From Thiotrichales bacterium 19S3-11 (lineage in GTDB: Bacteria > Pseudomonadota > Gammaproteobacteria > Francisellales > Francisellaceae): a DNA stretch of 64,000 bases. The translations under genes were made by a program, and so were the position numbers. How positions within the stretch are numbered: the first letter of the stretch is position 1; each line of letters opens with the position of its first letter. This document shows, one piece after another, positions 8,876 through 18,016 of this stretch. Where the stretch lies: contig JAKJJU010000008.1 in assembly GCA_021713295.1 (NCBI GenBank), forward strand, positions 1-64,000, read 5' to 3'. The notes beneath the pieces are model-generated. The model was not told where the DNA came from. It did no database searches and saw nothing but the letters and a program-made list of their open reading frames with translations.

Positions 8876-9632
8876 CTTGGGTCTTTTTCTTAACTGGTGG
8901 AATAAGTTTCGTCATTGCCCAATTAACAATTTCTTCTAGAGCAACTTTAATTCTAGCTTCCAATTCAACAACTTCATCTTGTGATAATACAGCCTCTTGA
9001 TCATTTTCTGTGACTAGCTGATGTACACCTTTTAAAACGATTAAAGGCTTATGTTTTAACTCACAAATCTCCGCAATAGCAGCGGTAGACATATCAATCA
9101 AACTAACTCTATTATTCTCAAATGACTCCATAACTTCTTGAGATACATGACAGTTATTCCCTGAAGCAATTATCCCCAATTTATAATCAAAGTTAACGCC
9201 TGCAGGCACAACACATGAATAATTTCCTAGTGCATATTCTGTCATCCCATAATTCGTATCAATTTCATCACAATCAAATTGACGGTCATAATATTGAGCA
9301 TGATTACATAAATATAAATCACCTGTATCAGCATGATGGGCAAGACCTGTTGCGAACCCACAACTAATAACATAATCAGGATCAATTGTTCGAATACCTT
9401 CCCACGCTAGTAATGATGAATTTAATGTTCCACAACGCGTGATACCATATCGCTTTATCTCTCCAGAGATTAAAAGATATAGTTTTACCTTAGCTTGTAT
9501 CGCAACATACCACTTAGCTGGTAAACCAGGATCGATATCATCCTCCAATGGAACCATTTTAAACAAGCTAATTAGCGGCTGAGCTTCTTCATCTGAAGTG
9601 GCAATAAATAATAATTTCTTGAAGTATTCCAT
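8820..9632 (-). CDS. MtnN/PNP-like nucleoside phosphorylase fold protein with altered active site
   Basis: A 270-residue protein that resembles 5'-methylthioadenosine/S-adenosylhomocysteine nucleosidase over most of its length: an N-terminal strand with TSDEEAQPL (MtnN Glu12 region), CGFATGLA (the GSAGGL loop) and IDMSTAAIAEIC (the VEMEATAIAHVC helix). Residues that bind ribose and catalyse are changed: the Glu174 equivalent is Ser182, and the Arg193/Ser196/Asp197 segment reads KGVHQ (201-205), so catalytic Asp is Gln. It either has another substrate or is no longer a hydrolase. The C-terminal ~18 residues are basic and overlap the ABC ATPase gene in another frame. Fold assignment is good; function is unknown. 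Confidence 0.7.
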   Translation of the reverse strand: MEYFKKLLFIATSDEEAQPLISLFKMVPLEDDIDPGLPAKWYVAIQAKVKLYLLISGEIKRYGITRCGTLNSSLLAWEGIRTIDPDYVISCGFATGLAHHADTGDLYLCNHAQYYDRQFDCDEIDTNYGMTEYALGNYSCVVPAGVNFDYKLGIIASGNNCHVSQEVMESFENNRVSLIDMSTAAIAEICELKHKPLIVLKGVHQLVTENDQEAVLSQDEVVELEARIKVALEEIVNWAMTKLIPPVKKKTQDAKYFKAFSFRRFKKNPK

Positions 9633-9646
9633 AAATAATTTTAACC

Positions 9647-9676
9647 AAACTAGTTAAACTTAGTACTAACTAGTTT
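9647..9676 (-). terminator. 10-bp perfect inverted repeat after dnaJ
   Basis: Arms 9647-9656 and 9667-9676 are exact reverse complements around a 10-base loop. It sits between the end of dnaJ and the start of the nucleosidase-like gene on the same strand. There is only a weak T tail on the minus strand, so it may be a terminator of dnaJ or an operator for the next gene; both arms contain CTAGTT. Confidence 0.4.
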
Positions 9677-9706
9677 AGTTCCTTACTAGATAATAAACAA
9701 AGCTTT

Positions 9707-10855
9707 TTACTTTCTTATATCTTCAAAAAATGATTTTACACTATCAAACCAACTTTTTGATTTCGGTGAATGCTTATGCTTACCATCTTTAAGTGACTCG
9801 GATAGTTGCTGTAATAAATCTTTTTGTTCATGATTCAAGTTTACTGGAATTTCAACATTGATACGACAAAGTAAATCACCCATTGAGCCGCCACGCAAAG
9901 GCTTTACACCTTTCCCACGCAAACGGAATAACTTACCATTCTGTGACTCAGCAGGTACTTTCAAAGTTACGCGACCATCTATCGTCGGTACTTCTATCGA
10001 GCCTCCAATTGCAGCCATGACCATATCAACTGGAACATCACAGTAAAGGTCATTTCCCTCTCGTTTAAATATTGCATGTTCTTTTACACGCACTTGTACA
10101 TATAGGTCACCATTTGGCGCACCTTTCTCTCCAGCTTCACCTTCACCAGTTAATCTAATTCTATCTCCAGTATCAACACCACTTGGAATCTTCACTGATA
10201 ATGTTTTTGTATCCTGAACTCTACCTTGGCCATGACAACTATTACAAGGATCTTTAATCACTTGACCTCGACCATGACAGCTAGGACATGTTTGTTGTAC
10301 TGAAAATATTCCTTGTGACATTCTAACTGCACCGGCACCTCCACAAGTGCTACAACTAGTCATAGCGCTATCACTTTTAGAACCACTACCATGACAACGC
10401 TTACAAGAAACAATCGTTGGTATACGTATTTTCTTACTTGTACCATGGACGGCTTCTTCCAAAGTAATATCTAGTGTATAACGTAAGTCATTCCCTGGCT
10501 GTGCTTGGCGTGTTCCTGCTCTACCACGAGATCGACCACCACCAAAAATATCACCAAAAATATCACCAAAAATATCATCAAAGTTTCCACTGGAGAATCC
10601 ACCAAACCCACCAGCACCCTGGTTAGGATCGACACCAGCATGCCCAAACTGATCATATGCAGAACGCTTCTGTGGATCACTTAAAATCTCATATGCTTCC
10701 TTGGCTTCCTTAAACTTACCCTCAGCTTCTTTTAGGTTCTCTTTATTTCGATCTGGATGATATTTCATTGCAAGACGACGAAATGACTTTTTAATTTCAG
10801 CCTCACTAGCACCCTTTGAAACACCTAATACTTCATAATAATCTCTTGTTGTCAT
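9707..10855 (-). CDS. dnaJ: chaperone DnaJ (Hsp40)
   Basis: Co-chaperone that stimulates the ATPase of DnaK and delivers unfolded proteins. It is 382 residues, normal for the family. The J domain (1-70) has the essential HPD in YHPDRN; a Gly/Phe-rich region follows, with FGDI repeated three times; then the zinc domain with four CxxCxGxG motifs ([32 protein letters not shown]) and the C-terminal substrate domains. AGGG is 7 bases before the ATG. It is third in grpE-dnaK-dnaJ and has its own heat-shock-like promoter. Confidence 0.98.
   Translation of the reverse strand: MTTRDYYEVLGVSKGASEAEIKKSFRRLAMKYHPDRNKENLKEAEGKFKEAKEAYEILSDPQKRSAYDQFGHAGVDPNQGAGGFGGFSSGNFDDIFGDIFGDIFGGGRSRGRAGTRQAQPGNDLRYTLDITLEEAVHGTSKKIRIPTIVSCKRCHGSGSKSDSAMTSCSTCGGAGAVRMSQGIFSVQQTCPSCHGRGQVIKDPCNSCHGQGRVQDTKTLSVKIPSGVDTGDRIRLTGEGEAGEKGAPNGDLYVQVRVKEHAIFKREGNDLYCDVPVDMVMAAIGGSIEVPTIDGRVTLKVPAESQNGKLFRLRGKGVKPLRGGSMGDLLCRINVEIPVNLNHEQKDLLQQLSESLKDGKHKHSPKSKSWFDSVKSFFEDIRK
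10542..10577 (-). repeat. three tandem copies of a 12-bp unit inside dnaJ
   Basis: The unit ACCAAAAATATC occurs three times in a row and encodes the repeated FGDI tetrapeptide of the Gly/Phe region. Loss or gain of units would keep the frame and change linker length by four residues. Confidence 0.85.
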
Positions 10856-10893
10856 CGTAAAACCCTAAACTAATCATAAATCTTCTAATACAA

Positions 10894-10918
10894 AAAATGC
10901 GGGCAAATCCCGCATTTT
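10894..10918 (-). terminator. terminator hairpin between dnaK and dnaJ
   Basis: Arms 10894-10903 and 10909-10918 are perfectly complementary (10 bp, including GC-rich GCGGG/CCCGC) around a 5-base loop, followed on the minus strand by a T run. This looks like an intrinsic terminator or attenuator after dnaK. A heat-shock -35 element overlaps its upstream arm. Confidence 0.65.
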
Positions 10919-10922
10919 CAAG
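10895..10922 (-). promoter_or_regulatory. sigma32-type promoter of dnaJ, embedded in the hairpin
   Basis: On the minus strand CTTGAAA (10922-10916) is a perfect sigma32 -35 element; 13 bases later CCGCATTT (10902-10895) matches the -10 consensus CCCCATNT at six of seven fixed positions. Predicted transcription would begin about 33 bases before the dnaJ ATG. Confidence 0.55.
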
Positions 10923-10963
10923 TATCAATTGTGAATAATACTAAAGATGAAGTAGTTTATATA

Positions 10964-12925
10964 TTATTTATCATCCTTAACTTCTTCAAACTCAGCATCA
11001 ACAACATCATCATTTTTAGACTGATCATCAGATTTAGTGCTTTCTCCAGCAGAACTAGAATCTTCAGAAGCAGTACCTTGTTGAGCCTGTTGCTGAGCCT
11101 CAGCAGCCTGTTGTTGCATTAATGTCATCAATGCAGCTGAAGCTTCTGTTAACGTTTTAGATTTTTCCTCAATTGCATCTTTATCATTACCTTTAATGGC
11201 TTCTTCAAGATCTTTTGATGCCGCTTCAATTTTGCTCTTATCTTCTTGTGGTACTTTATCACCTAATTCTTCAAGCGATTTTTTTGTACTATGTACTAAC
11301 GCATCAGCCTGATTACGTGCTTGAGTTAGCTCATGGAACTTACGATCACTCTCTGCATTAGCTTCAGCATCTTTGACCATTTTATCGACTTCATCGTCAG
11401 ATAAACCACTAGAGGCACGAATAACAATAGATTGCTCTTTACCAGATGCTTTATCTTTTGCTGATACATTTAGGATACCATTAGCATCAATATCAAAAGT
11501 TACCTCAATTTGTGGCATACCACGAGGTGATGGCGGAATACCTGTTAAGTCAAAGCGTCCTAACGATTTATTTGCCGATGCCATCTCACGTTCACCTTGA
11601 AGAACATGAATAGTAACCGCACTTTGATTATCTTCTGCTGTAGAGAAAACCTGTGCCTTACGCGTTGGAATTGTTGTATTACGCTCAATTAATTTAGTCA
11701 TAACACCACCAAGTGTTTCAATACCTAGTGACAGCGGATTAACATCTAATAATAAAACATCTTTAACATCACCAGCTAACACACCACCTTGAATTGCAGC
11801 ACCTAATGCAACTGCTTCATCAGGGTTAACATCACGACGAGGTTCTTTAGCAAACAGGTCTTTTACAGTTTCTTGGACTTTAGGCATACGTGTCTGACCA
11901 CCAACTAAAATAACATCAGAAATATCAGAAACAGATAAGCCTGCATCGCTAATCGCTTTTTTGCATGGTTCTAACGTACGTTTAACCAAATTTTCTACTA
12001 ACGATTCGAATTTTGCACGTGTCACTTTAATATTTAAATGCTTAGGACCTGATGCATCTGCTGTAATATAAGGCAAATTAACGTCAGTTTGTTGTGCCGA
12101 TGATAACTCAATTTTAGCTTTTTCAGCTGCTTCACGTAATCGTTGAATAGCCAATGGATCATTGTGTAGATCAATACCCTGTTCTTTTTTGAATTCATCA
12201 ATTAAATAATTCATCAAAGCAACATCAAAATCTTCACCACCTAAGAAAGTATCACCATTAGTAGCTAATACTTCAATTTGGCTATCACCATCAACATTAG
12301 CAATCTCAATAATAGAGATATCAAACGTACCACCACCTAAGTCATAAACAGCAATCGTTTGATCACCTTTTTTCTTATCCATACCATAAGCTAGTGCAGC
12401 TGCTGTTGGCTCATTAATAATACGTTTAACATCAAGGCCTGCGATTTTACCAGCATCTTTGGTTGCTTGACGCTGTGCATCATTGAAATAAGCTGGCACA
12501 GTAATAACAGCTTCATTTACTTCTTCACCAAGAAAATCCTCAGCTGTTTTTTTCATTTTACGTAATATTTCAGCTGATACTTGTGGCGGCGCCAATTTTT
12601 TACTCATTACCTCAACCCAAGCATCACCATTATCTGCTGCAATCACTTGATAAGGAACTTTTTTAACAATTTCATCTTGAACGACTTTTTCATCAAAGCG
12701 ACGCCCAATTAAACGTTTAACAGCATAGATTGTATTGGCTGCATTCGTAACAGCTTGACGTTTTGCAGGCTGACCAACTAAAATCTCACCACTTTCAGTA
12801 TATGCAACGATTGAAGGTGTTGTACGATGCCCTTCTGCATTTTCTAAAACGCGAGGTGTTTTACCATCCATCACAGCAACGCAGGAGTTAGTCGTCCCCA
12901 AATCGATTCCAATAATTTTACCCAT
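10964..12925 (-). CDS. dnaK: chaperone DnaK (Hsp70)
   Basis: ATP-dependent Hsp70 chaperone of 653 residues, full length. The N-terminal ATPase begins [13 protein letters not shown] and has [14 protein letters not shown] and the [11 protein letters not shown] signature; the substrate domain contains the conserved [14 protein letters not shown], and the C-terminal lid ends in a Gln/Ala-rich linker and acidic EFEEV tail. AGGAG lies 7 bases before ATG. It lies between grpE and dnaJ and is preceded by a sigma32-like promoter. Confidence 0.99.
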   Translation of the reverse strand: MGKIIGIDLGTTNSCVAVMDGKTPRVLENAEGHRTTPSIVAYTESGEILVGQPAKRQAVTNAANTIYAVKRLIGRRFDEKVVQDEIVKKVPYQVIAADNGDAWVEVMSKKLAPPQVSAEILRKMKKTAEDFLGEEVNEAVITVPAYFNDAQRQATKDAGKIAGLDVKRIINEPTAAALAYGMDKKKGDQTIAVYDLGGGTFDISIIEIANVDGDSQIEVLATNGDTFLGGEDFDVALMNYLIDEFKKEQGIDLHNDPLAIQRLREAAEKAKIELSSAQQTDVNLPYITADASGPKHLNIKVTRAKFESLVENLVKRTLEPCKKAISDAGLSVSDISDVILVGGQTRMPKVQETVKDLFAKEPRRDVNPDEAVALGAAIQGGVLAGDVKDVLLLDVNPLSLGIETLGGVMTKLIERNTTIPTRKAQVFSTAEDNQSAVTIHVLQGEREMASANKSLGRFDLTGIPPSPRGMPQIEVTFDIDANGILNVSAKDKASGKEQSIVIRASSGLSDDEVDKMVKDAEANAESDRKFHELTQARNQADALVHSTKKSLEELGDKVPQEDKSKIEAASKDLEEAIKGNDKDAIEEKSKTLTEASAALMTLMQQQAAEAQQQAQQGTASEDSSSAGESTKSDDQSKNDDVVDAEFEEVKDDK

Positions 12926-12994
12926 TGAATATCTCCTAAATTTTCTTACTTTATTTGTTATTTAATATTCTCATTAATTTTTCGAACGTTATAA

Positions 12995-13022
12995 ACATGG
13001 TGTCATATATGTTTTTTTCAAG
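12995..13022 (-). promoter_or_regulatory. sigma32-type promoter of dnaK
   Basis: Minus-strand CTTGAAA (13022-13016), a 13-base spacer and CACCATGT (13002-12995), which matches the sigma32 -10 consensus at six of seven fixed positions. The predicted leader is about 60 bases. Confidence 0.65.
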
Positions 13023-13059
13023 TCCTAATTCATCACTTTTTTGAATTTTACCTTATTTT

Positions 13060-13665
13060 TTAAGCTGAACGCTTTGATACAATCACACGTGCAGGGCGAA
13101 TTACACGATCATTTAAGCGATATCCTTTTTGTAGAACCGCAATAACGGTATTAGCTTCAACTCTGTCATTAACTTGCATTGACATGGCTTCGTGTAATGC
13201 AGGATCAAATAGATCACCTTCTGGATTAATTTGCTCAACACCAAATTTAGCCAATGTATCAATAAGCATTTTCATTGTTAATTGAACACCGTCACGCATA
13301 GCTTTAACTTGTTCATCATCACTTTTAACGTCGCAAGCATGTTCCATGCTGTCGATTACAGGAATTAACTCTTTTAAGCATTTCTCTAACGCAAATTTAT
13401 GTGCATGTTCAACATCACGCTGCGTTCGTCTACGTAAATTTTCCATCTCAGCATGTAATCTTAATGCCTTATCTTCAGCTTCATGGACTTTCTTTTTTGA
13501 ACTTTCTAATTGTGCGTATAACTCATCAACTTTTTGCGCCAATTTACTTGTTTCACTTTTTGGCTTATCCTCTATTACTTCATCAGCTTGACTGATCTTT
13601 TCATCTGCAATCTCATTGAGATCGTGATGATGCGACTTTTTATGGCTATCTGAATGTTTTGACAT
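13060..13665 (-). CDS. grpE: nucleotide exchange factor GrpE
   Basis: GrpE releases ADP from DnaK. The protein has a charged His/Ser-rich N-terminus, a long coiled coil (about residues 40-95, ending LHAEMENLRRRTQRD) and the C-terminal beta domain with GDLFDPALHEAMS and GYRLNDRVIRPARVIVSK. I prefer ATG 13665 (201 residues) to the in-frame GTG at 13680, because it gives the usual short N-terminus. It is first in grpE-dnaK-dnaJ, under a CTTGAAA heat-shock element. Confidence 0.96.
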   Translation of the reverse strand: MSKHSDSHKKSHHHDLNEIADEKISQADEVIEDKPKSETSKLAQKVDELYAQLESSKKKVHEAEDKALRLHAEMENLRRRTQRDVEHAHKFALEKCLKELIPVIDSMEHACDVKSDDEQVKAMRDGVQLTMKMLIDTLAKFGVEQINPEGDLFDPALHEAMSMQVNDRVEANTVIAVLQKGYRLNDRVIRPARVIVSKRSA

Positions 13666-13715
13666 ATCAATTATTCTCACTTTAATTTAGACTTAACTTT
13701 TGCTAAACATTAAAG

Positions 13716-13742
13716 ATTAGGGCTAATCCTGCATTTTTCAAG
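13716..13742 (-). promoter_or_regulatory. sigma32-type promoter of grpE
   Basis: Minus-strand CTTGAAA (13742-13736) is a perfect -35. The -10 region GCCCTAAT (13723-13716), 12 bases further on, is a weaker match. A short palindrome GATTAGCCCTAATC covers the -10, which could be an operator. Confidence 0.55.
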
Positions 13743-13839
13743 CATAAAATTTATCTTTATTTTTATCTGCAATCTGATTAATAATACATTAGGTGAAATG
13801 GAATAAAAAAATACCTTTAGACGATTTAAGGACAAACTC

Positions 13840-14670
13840 ATGAATTGCTACAAAAGCAAATTTAAACTTATTTTAATCCTATTTTTTGCAGGCTTTCTTT
13901 TGTTCAACACAAGCTTTGGCGCACCTAAAAAAGAGCTACTTAATGATTGGATAGCATTTAACCCTTTAAGCACTAAGAGCATAAATTATCCTATTTGGCA
14001 AAAATTTCTTAAACACTATGTAATTAGTCAGAAAAATCAAACGCTCATAAATTATAAAAAGGTCACAAATAAAGATAAGCAATCCCTTTCAGAAGCAATC
14101 AATCGCTTAGAAAACATTCAAATAGATCAATATAATAGAAATGAACAACTTGCCTATTGGATTAACTTATACAATATGGAAACCGTCTATTTAATTCTTC
14201 AACATTACCCCGTAAAATCGATTAAAGATATCACTGATGGCTTTTTTTCATTTGGCCCATGGGATATGCAACTATTAACTGTTGATGGTAAAAAGCTCTC
14301 TTTAAATAATATTGAACATGGCATTATTCGAGCAATTTGGAATGACCCACGCATCCACGCTGCTGTAAATTGTGCATCGATAAGTTGCCCTAATCTGCAA
14401 ATACAAGCCTATCAAGGTAAGTTAATTGATCAACAGTTAAATCAATCCTTTAGTGAATTTATTAATTCTGAGAAAGGCGTCTTAATTAAAAACAATAAGC
14501 TTTACTTATCTGAAATTTTTAATTGGTATGGTATTGATTTTGGAAATTCTAAAAAGGACATCTTAAGGTTTGTTATATTCTACGCTAACTCCAAACTTAA
14601 AAACCAATTAAAACAATACAATCAATTTGACTTTATGCCATATAATTGGAATTTAAATGAAGTTAACTAA
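13840..14670 (+). CDS. DUF547 domain exported protein
   Basis: A 276-residue protein with an N-terminal signal sequence (basic MNCYKSKFK, hydrophobic core to about residue 26, cleavage near FGA). The DUF547 signatures are visible: AYWINLYNMETVYLIL (about 106-121), DGKKLSLNNIEHGIIR, and WNDPRIHAAVNCASISCPNL with its conserved His, Asn and two Cys. The biochemical role of DUF547 is not established; the signal sequence places it in the periplasm. AAGGA precedes the ATG by 8 bases. It is divergent from grpE and followed 49 bases later by the transporter gene. Confidence 0.85.
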   Translation: MNCYKSKFKLILILFFAGFLLFNTSFGAPKKELLNDWIAFNPLSTKSINYPIWQKFLKHYVISQKNQTLINYKKVTNKDKQSLSEAINRLENIQIDQYNRNEQLAYWINLYNMETVYLILQHYPVKSIKDITDGFFSFGPWDMQLLTVDGKKLSLNNIEHGIIRAIWNDPRIHAAVNCASISCPNLQIQAYQGKLIDQQLNQSFSEFINSEKGVLIKNNKLYLSEIFNWYGIDFGNSKKDILRFVIFYANSKLKNQLKQYNQFDFMPYNWNLNEVN

Positions 14671-14719
14671 AAGTCACCTATAATAATAGGTATGTTTAGA
14701 TAATAGAAGAATAATCATC

Positions 14720-16162
14720 ATGACGATAAACACACTTGATGATAAAACACCAAAATCCCTATGGATATTGTCCCTAATTTACATGACGTTTACCTTCGCA
14801 TTTGGTGTATTTCTGTCGTACTTATTAGTCATGTTGGAAGTGGTATATGGTCTGACTAAGGATCAGGCATTTAATTTATTTGCTGCCTTTAATTCACTAG
14901 CTTTTAGCATGCCCGTATTGGGTGGTTTTTTCTGTGATAAATTTGGTTTTCGCAATGGTGCAATGATTGGCCTTTGTTTTAGCGCAGTTGGCATGTTAAC
15001 TTTATTAATGCCAGGGTTTGTTTTCTTAATACTTGGGTTATCTATTTTTCTTGTAGGTAATGCCTTTTGTACTCCTGCAATCTGGTCGCTTGTTGGAATG
15101 TTATATCATAAGCAACATAAAAAACGTGAGTCAGGCAGTACCATTTTTTATCTATTATTTAATATTGGATTTTTATTATCTGCTCTATCTGCAGGATTTA
15201 TGTTTGAATACTATGGAAAACTAGGACTAATTCTTTATATCATTCCTCTATTTTTTGGCTTTCTATTGATGTTTTTATTACGCAAAAAAATTCGCACTCA
15301 TAATGAGCTTATCTCTGGCAAAATTCTTGTGCGAGGAAAAAGTAACCATCATAGTATTATGATGATCATTATTATTTCAGTCATTTTAGTGCCAATCTGC
15401 TTTTTCTTATTAAATTTTATTACTATTAACAGTATTATCATGTGGGGTGTTGTTACGCTTGCTTTCCTTTATATTATCTACTTGAGTATTTTTATTAAAG
15501 ACAGACAAAAATCTAAACACTTGATTGCTTATATTTGCTTATGTTTTATTGGATTTGCTTATCTTGTTATTTTTAACTCTGAATTTGGCTTACTACCAAT
15601 ATTCGCTGAAAGTAGTATTGACCTTATGATTGGTTCAATTAAACTACCCGCAGGTGAAATTACTTCCCTAGATGCTTTTTATTGTATATTTTTAGGTTTA
15701 ATCTATAGCTCACTATGGCCTTGGTTAGAGAAAAAAGGCAAAAACCCCTCTTTTCCAACTAAATTTTCTTTAGGCTTGGTTTTTGCATCTATTGGTTATC
15801 TTATTATTTCTGGATTAATATTCACGCATATTGGTTCAACTTTCTCAGTCTTTTGGCTGTTATTAGTTTTTGTATTTTTTGTTTCTGGCGAATTAATGAT
15901 TCTACCTATTGGTATTGCTATGGCAGGAAAGCTTGCACCGGAAGGTAAAGAAGGTTTATTGATGGGTGTTTGGAATATGGTTACCGGCGTATCAGCTGTT
16001 TTCGTTGGGTTTATTGCATCATTTACAGTTTCACCTAAAGGCTCTAGCTTAACTGTCATTAACACCCAATATTTAAAAGTTTTCTTCCTTCTTGGTGTTA
16101 GTATATTTATTATAGGACTGGTTGCCTTTATTCTAAGAGGTTTAATTAAACGGCTATTGTAA
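14720..16162 (+). CDS. POT/PTR2-like MFS peptide transporter
   Basis: A 480-residue membrane protein with 12-14 helices. The POT family is indicated by GGFFCDKFGFRNGAM after helix 2 and by GNAFCTPAIWSLVGMLY plus STIFYLLFNIGF, which match the family's GNGLFKPNISSLVG and TIFYMGINLG. The proton-coupling ExxERFxYYG motif of helix 1 is absent: the equivalent stretch is FTFAFGVFLSYLLVMLEVVY. It may carry peptides by a variant mechanism or another substrate. AAGAAT precedes the ATG. It follows the DUF547 gene. Confidence 0.75.
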   Translation: MTINTLDDKTPKSLWILSLIYMTFTFAFGVFLSYLLVMLEVVYGLTKDQAFNLFAAFNSLAFSMPVLGGFFCDKFGFRNGAMIGLCFSAVGMLTLLMPGFVFLILGLSIFLVGNAFCTPAIWSLVGMLYHKQHKKRESGSTIFYLLFNIGFLLSALSAGFMFEYYGKLGLILYIIPLFFGFLLMFLLRKKIRTHNELISGKILVRGKSNHHSIMMIIIISVILVPICFFLLNFITINSIIMWGVVTLAFLYIIYLSIFIKDRQKSKHLIAYICLCFIGFAYLVIFNSEFGLLPIFAESSIDLMIGSIKLPAGEITSLDAFYCIFLGLIYSSLWPWLEKKGKNPSFPTKFSLGLVFASIGYLIISGLIFTHIGSTFSVFWLLLVFVFFVSGELMILPIGIAMAGKLAPEGKEGLLMGVWNMVTGVSAVFVGFIASFTVSPKGSSLTVINTQYLKVFFLLGVSIFIIGLVAFILRGLIKRLL

Positions 16163-16245
16163 AATAACTTATACTTTTCTTTAGAAAATGAATATTCATC
16201 ATATAGTTATAAAAATATAATTTTACTAACTTCCAGTATAAAAAC

Positions 16246-16524
<279 letters not shown>

Positions 16525-16557
16525 TTACTCATATTCAATTTAATGTATATTTTATAT

Positions 16558-17037
16558 CTATCTAAATTTATCTTTTAATGCTTCAATAACCACATCAGGG
16601 ACTAATGATGCAATACGATGAGGGTCGATTTTAGCGACTTCTCTAACCATTGTCGAGGAAATAGAAGTATATTTCTCAGCAGGTGTTAAAAAAATTGTCT
16701 CAACATGATAATTCAATTTACGATTAATTGCCGCCATTTGAAATTCATACTCAAAATCAGAAACAGCTCTTAACCCCCTTAAAACAGCATTAGCATTTAC
16801 TTGTTCAAAAAAGTCAACTAGCAACCCATCAAATGGTTTCACAACAACATTTTTATAGTCAATGACAGCTGCTTGCACCATTCTAACACGTTCATCTACC
16901 GAAAAAAGTGGTGCTTTAGCCGTACCGGTTGAAATAGCTACAATCACTTCATCGAACAAATTCAGTGCACGTTCAATTAAATCTAAATGCCCTAAGGTTA
17001 AAGGATCAAAAGTTCCAGGATAAACAACTGTGCGCAT
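16558..17037 (-). CDS. coaD: phosphopantetheine adenylyltransferase
   Basis: Transfers AMP to 4'-phosphopantetheine, the penultimate step to coenzyme A. At 159 residues it is the standard size. The nucleotidyltransferase motif is in YPGTFDPLTLGHLDLI (T/HxGH), with LRGLRAVSDFEYEFQMA and YTSISSTMVREVA as further family blocks. Its ATG follows the sufT stop with no gap, so the two are probably translationally coupled. Confidence 0.98.
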   Translation of the reverse strand: MRTVVYPGTFDPLTLGHLDLIERALNLFDEVIVAISTGTAKAPLFSVDERVRMVQAAVIDYKNVVVKPFDGLLVDFFEQVNANAVLRGLRAVSDFEYEFQMAAINRKLNYHVETIFLTPAEKYTSISSTMVREVAKIDPHRIASLVPDVVIEALKDKFR

Positions 17038-17589
17038 CTAAAATAATCCCAATTCAAGTTTTGCTTCCTCTGACATCATATCTGAGTTCCAAGGTGGGTC
17101 AAAGACCAATACAACATCCGCAGCATTAATGTTTGGAATCTGCTTTAGACGTGTTTCAACATCTTCTACTAATACAGGCCCCATTCCACAGCCAGGTGCA
17201 GTTAAAGTCATCTGCACCCCCACATGATAATTGCCATCTTCGCATGGTGTATAATGCAAATCATAGATCAAGCCTAAATCAACAATATTCACTGGTATCT
17301 CTGGATCATAAACTGTACTTAGTTGCGCCCAAACTAAATCTTCATCAATCGGATCACCTGGTTTAACATTACTATCATCTACCGGCATTTTGACAACTTC
17401 TTTGCCAATAGCATCGGCATCTTTGCCTTCAAGACGTACTAAGTTCCCATTAACATTCAACGTATAACTACCGCCTAGTGCTTGTGTTACAAGTACTTCT
17501 TGCCCAGGCATCAGAGTAATTGACTGCCCATAAGGAATTAACGTAACTTCAACATCGCGTCTGACAATCGCTACATCTTTAAAGTTCAT
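17038..17589 (-). CDS. sufT: SufT, MIP18/DUF59 iron-sulfur maturation protein
   Basis: A 183-residue protein. An N-terminal segment typical of SufT (about 1-65, with PYGQSITLMPGQEVLVTQ) precedes a MIP18-like domain with DPEIPVNIVDLGLIYDL and MTLTAPGCGMGPVL, including the conserved Cys. SufT proteins help mature iron-sulfur enzymes. It lies between the A-type carrier and coaD. Confidence 0.93.
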   Translation of the reverse strand: MNFKDVAIVRRDVEVTLIPYGQSITLMPGQEVLVTQALGGSYTLNVNGNLVRLEGKDADAIGKEVVKMPVDDSNVKPGDPIDEDLVWAQLSTVYDPEIPVNIVDLGLIYDLHYTPCEDGNYHVGVQMTLTAPGCGMGPVLVEDVETRLKQIPNINAADVVLVFDPPWNSDMMSEEAKLELGLF

Positions 17590-17612
17590 TTAAATACCCT
17601 TTAAGATTCTAT

Positions 17613-18005
17613 TTAATCATTTTCTTTAATATAAGGATTGCTATCACTAGGTGCTATGGTAAAACTTTCCCCACAACCACATCGTGCCGATTCATTTGGA
17701 TTATGATATACCAATTGTGATAACCCCATCTCCTTTTTGACAAAGTCCACAACCAGCCCAGATAGATATAAAATTGCATCATTATCTACATATACACTAA
17801 TTTCATCAAATTCTAGCACGGTATGGTTTTCAGGCACTTGATCAATTACTTCTGTCACATAACCTAAGCCTGAACAGCCCATTTTTTTCACCCCAAGTCG
17901 AACACCAACTCCACCTTTATTTTTAATATAATCTCTGAAATGTTCTTGGGCATTTACAGTTAAGGTGACTAATTGTTTTTTTGGATCAAATACTTCGCTA
18001 GACAT
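17613..18005 (-). CDS. A-type iron-sulfur carrier (SufA/IscA/HesB family)
   Basis: A 130-residue scaffold/carrier with the three conserved cysteines: one in KKMGCSGLGYVTE and two in the CGCGESF near the C-terminus. ATG 18005 is chosen because GAGGTGA stands 5 bases before it; the in-frame GTG at 18014 lies inside that ribosome site. It starts 11 bases after sufS. SufA and IscA/ErpA cannot be separated here with certainty; the context favours SufA. Confidence 0.93.
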   Translation of the reverse strand: MSSEVFDPKKQLVTLTVNAQEHFRDYIKNKGGVGVRLGVKKMGCSGLGYVTEVIDQVPENHTVLEFDEISVYVDNDAILYLSGLVVDFVKKEMGLSQLVYHNPNESARCGCGESFTIAPSDSNPYIKEND

Positions 18006-18016
18006 TTCTATCACCT

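Noticed and set aside
11373-11600. Forward-strand open frame opposite dnaK
   Set aside because: Antisense shadow of a strongly conserved coding region, with no family resemblance.
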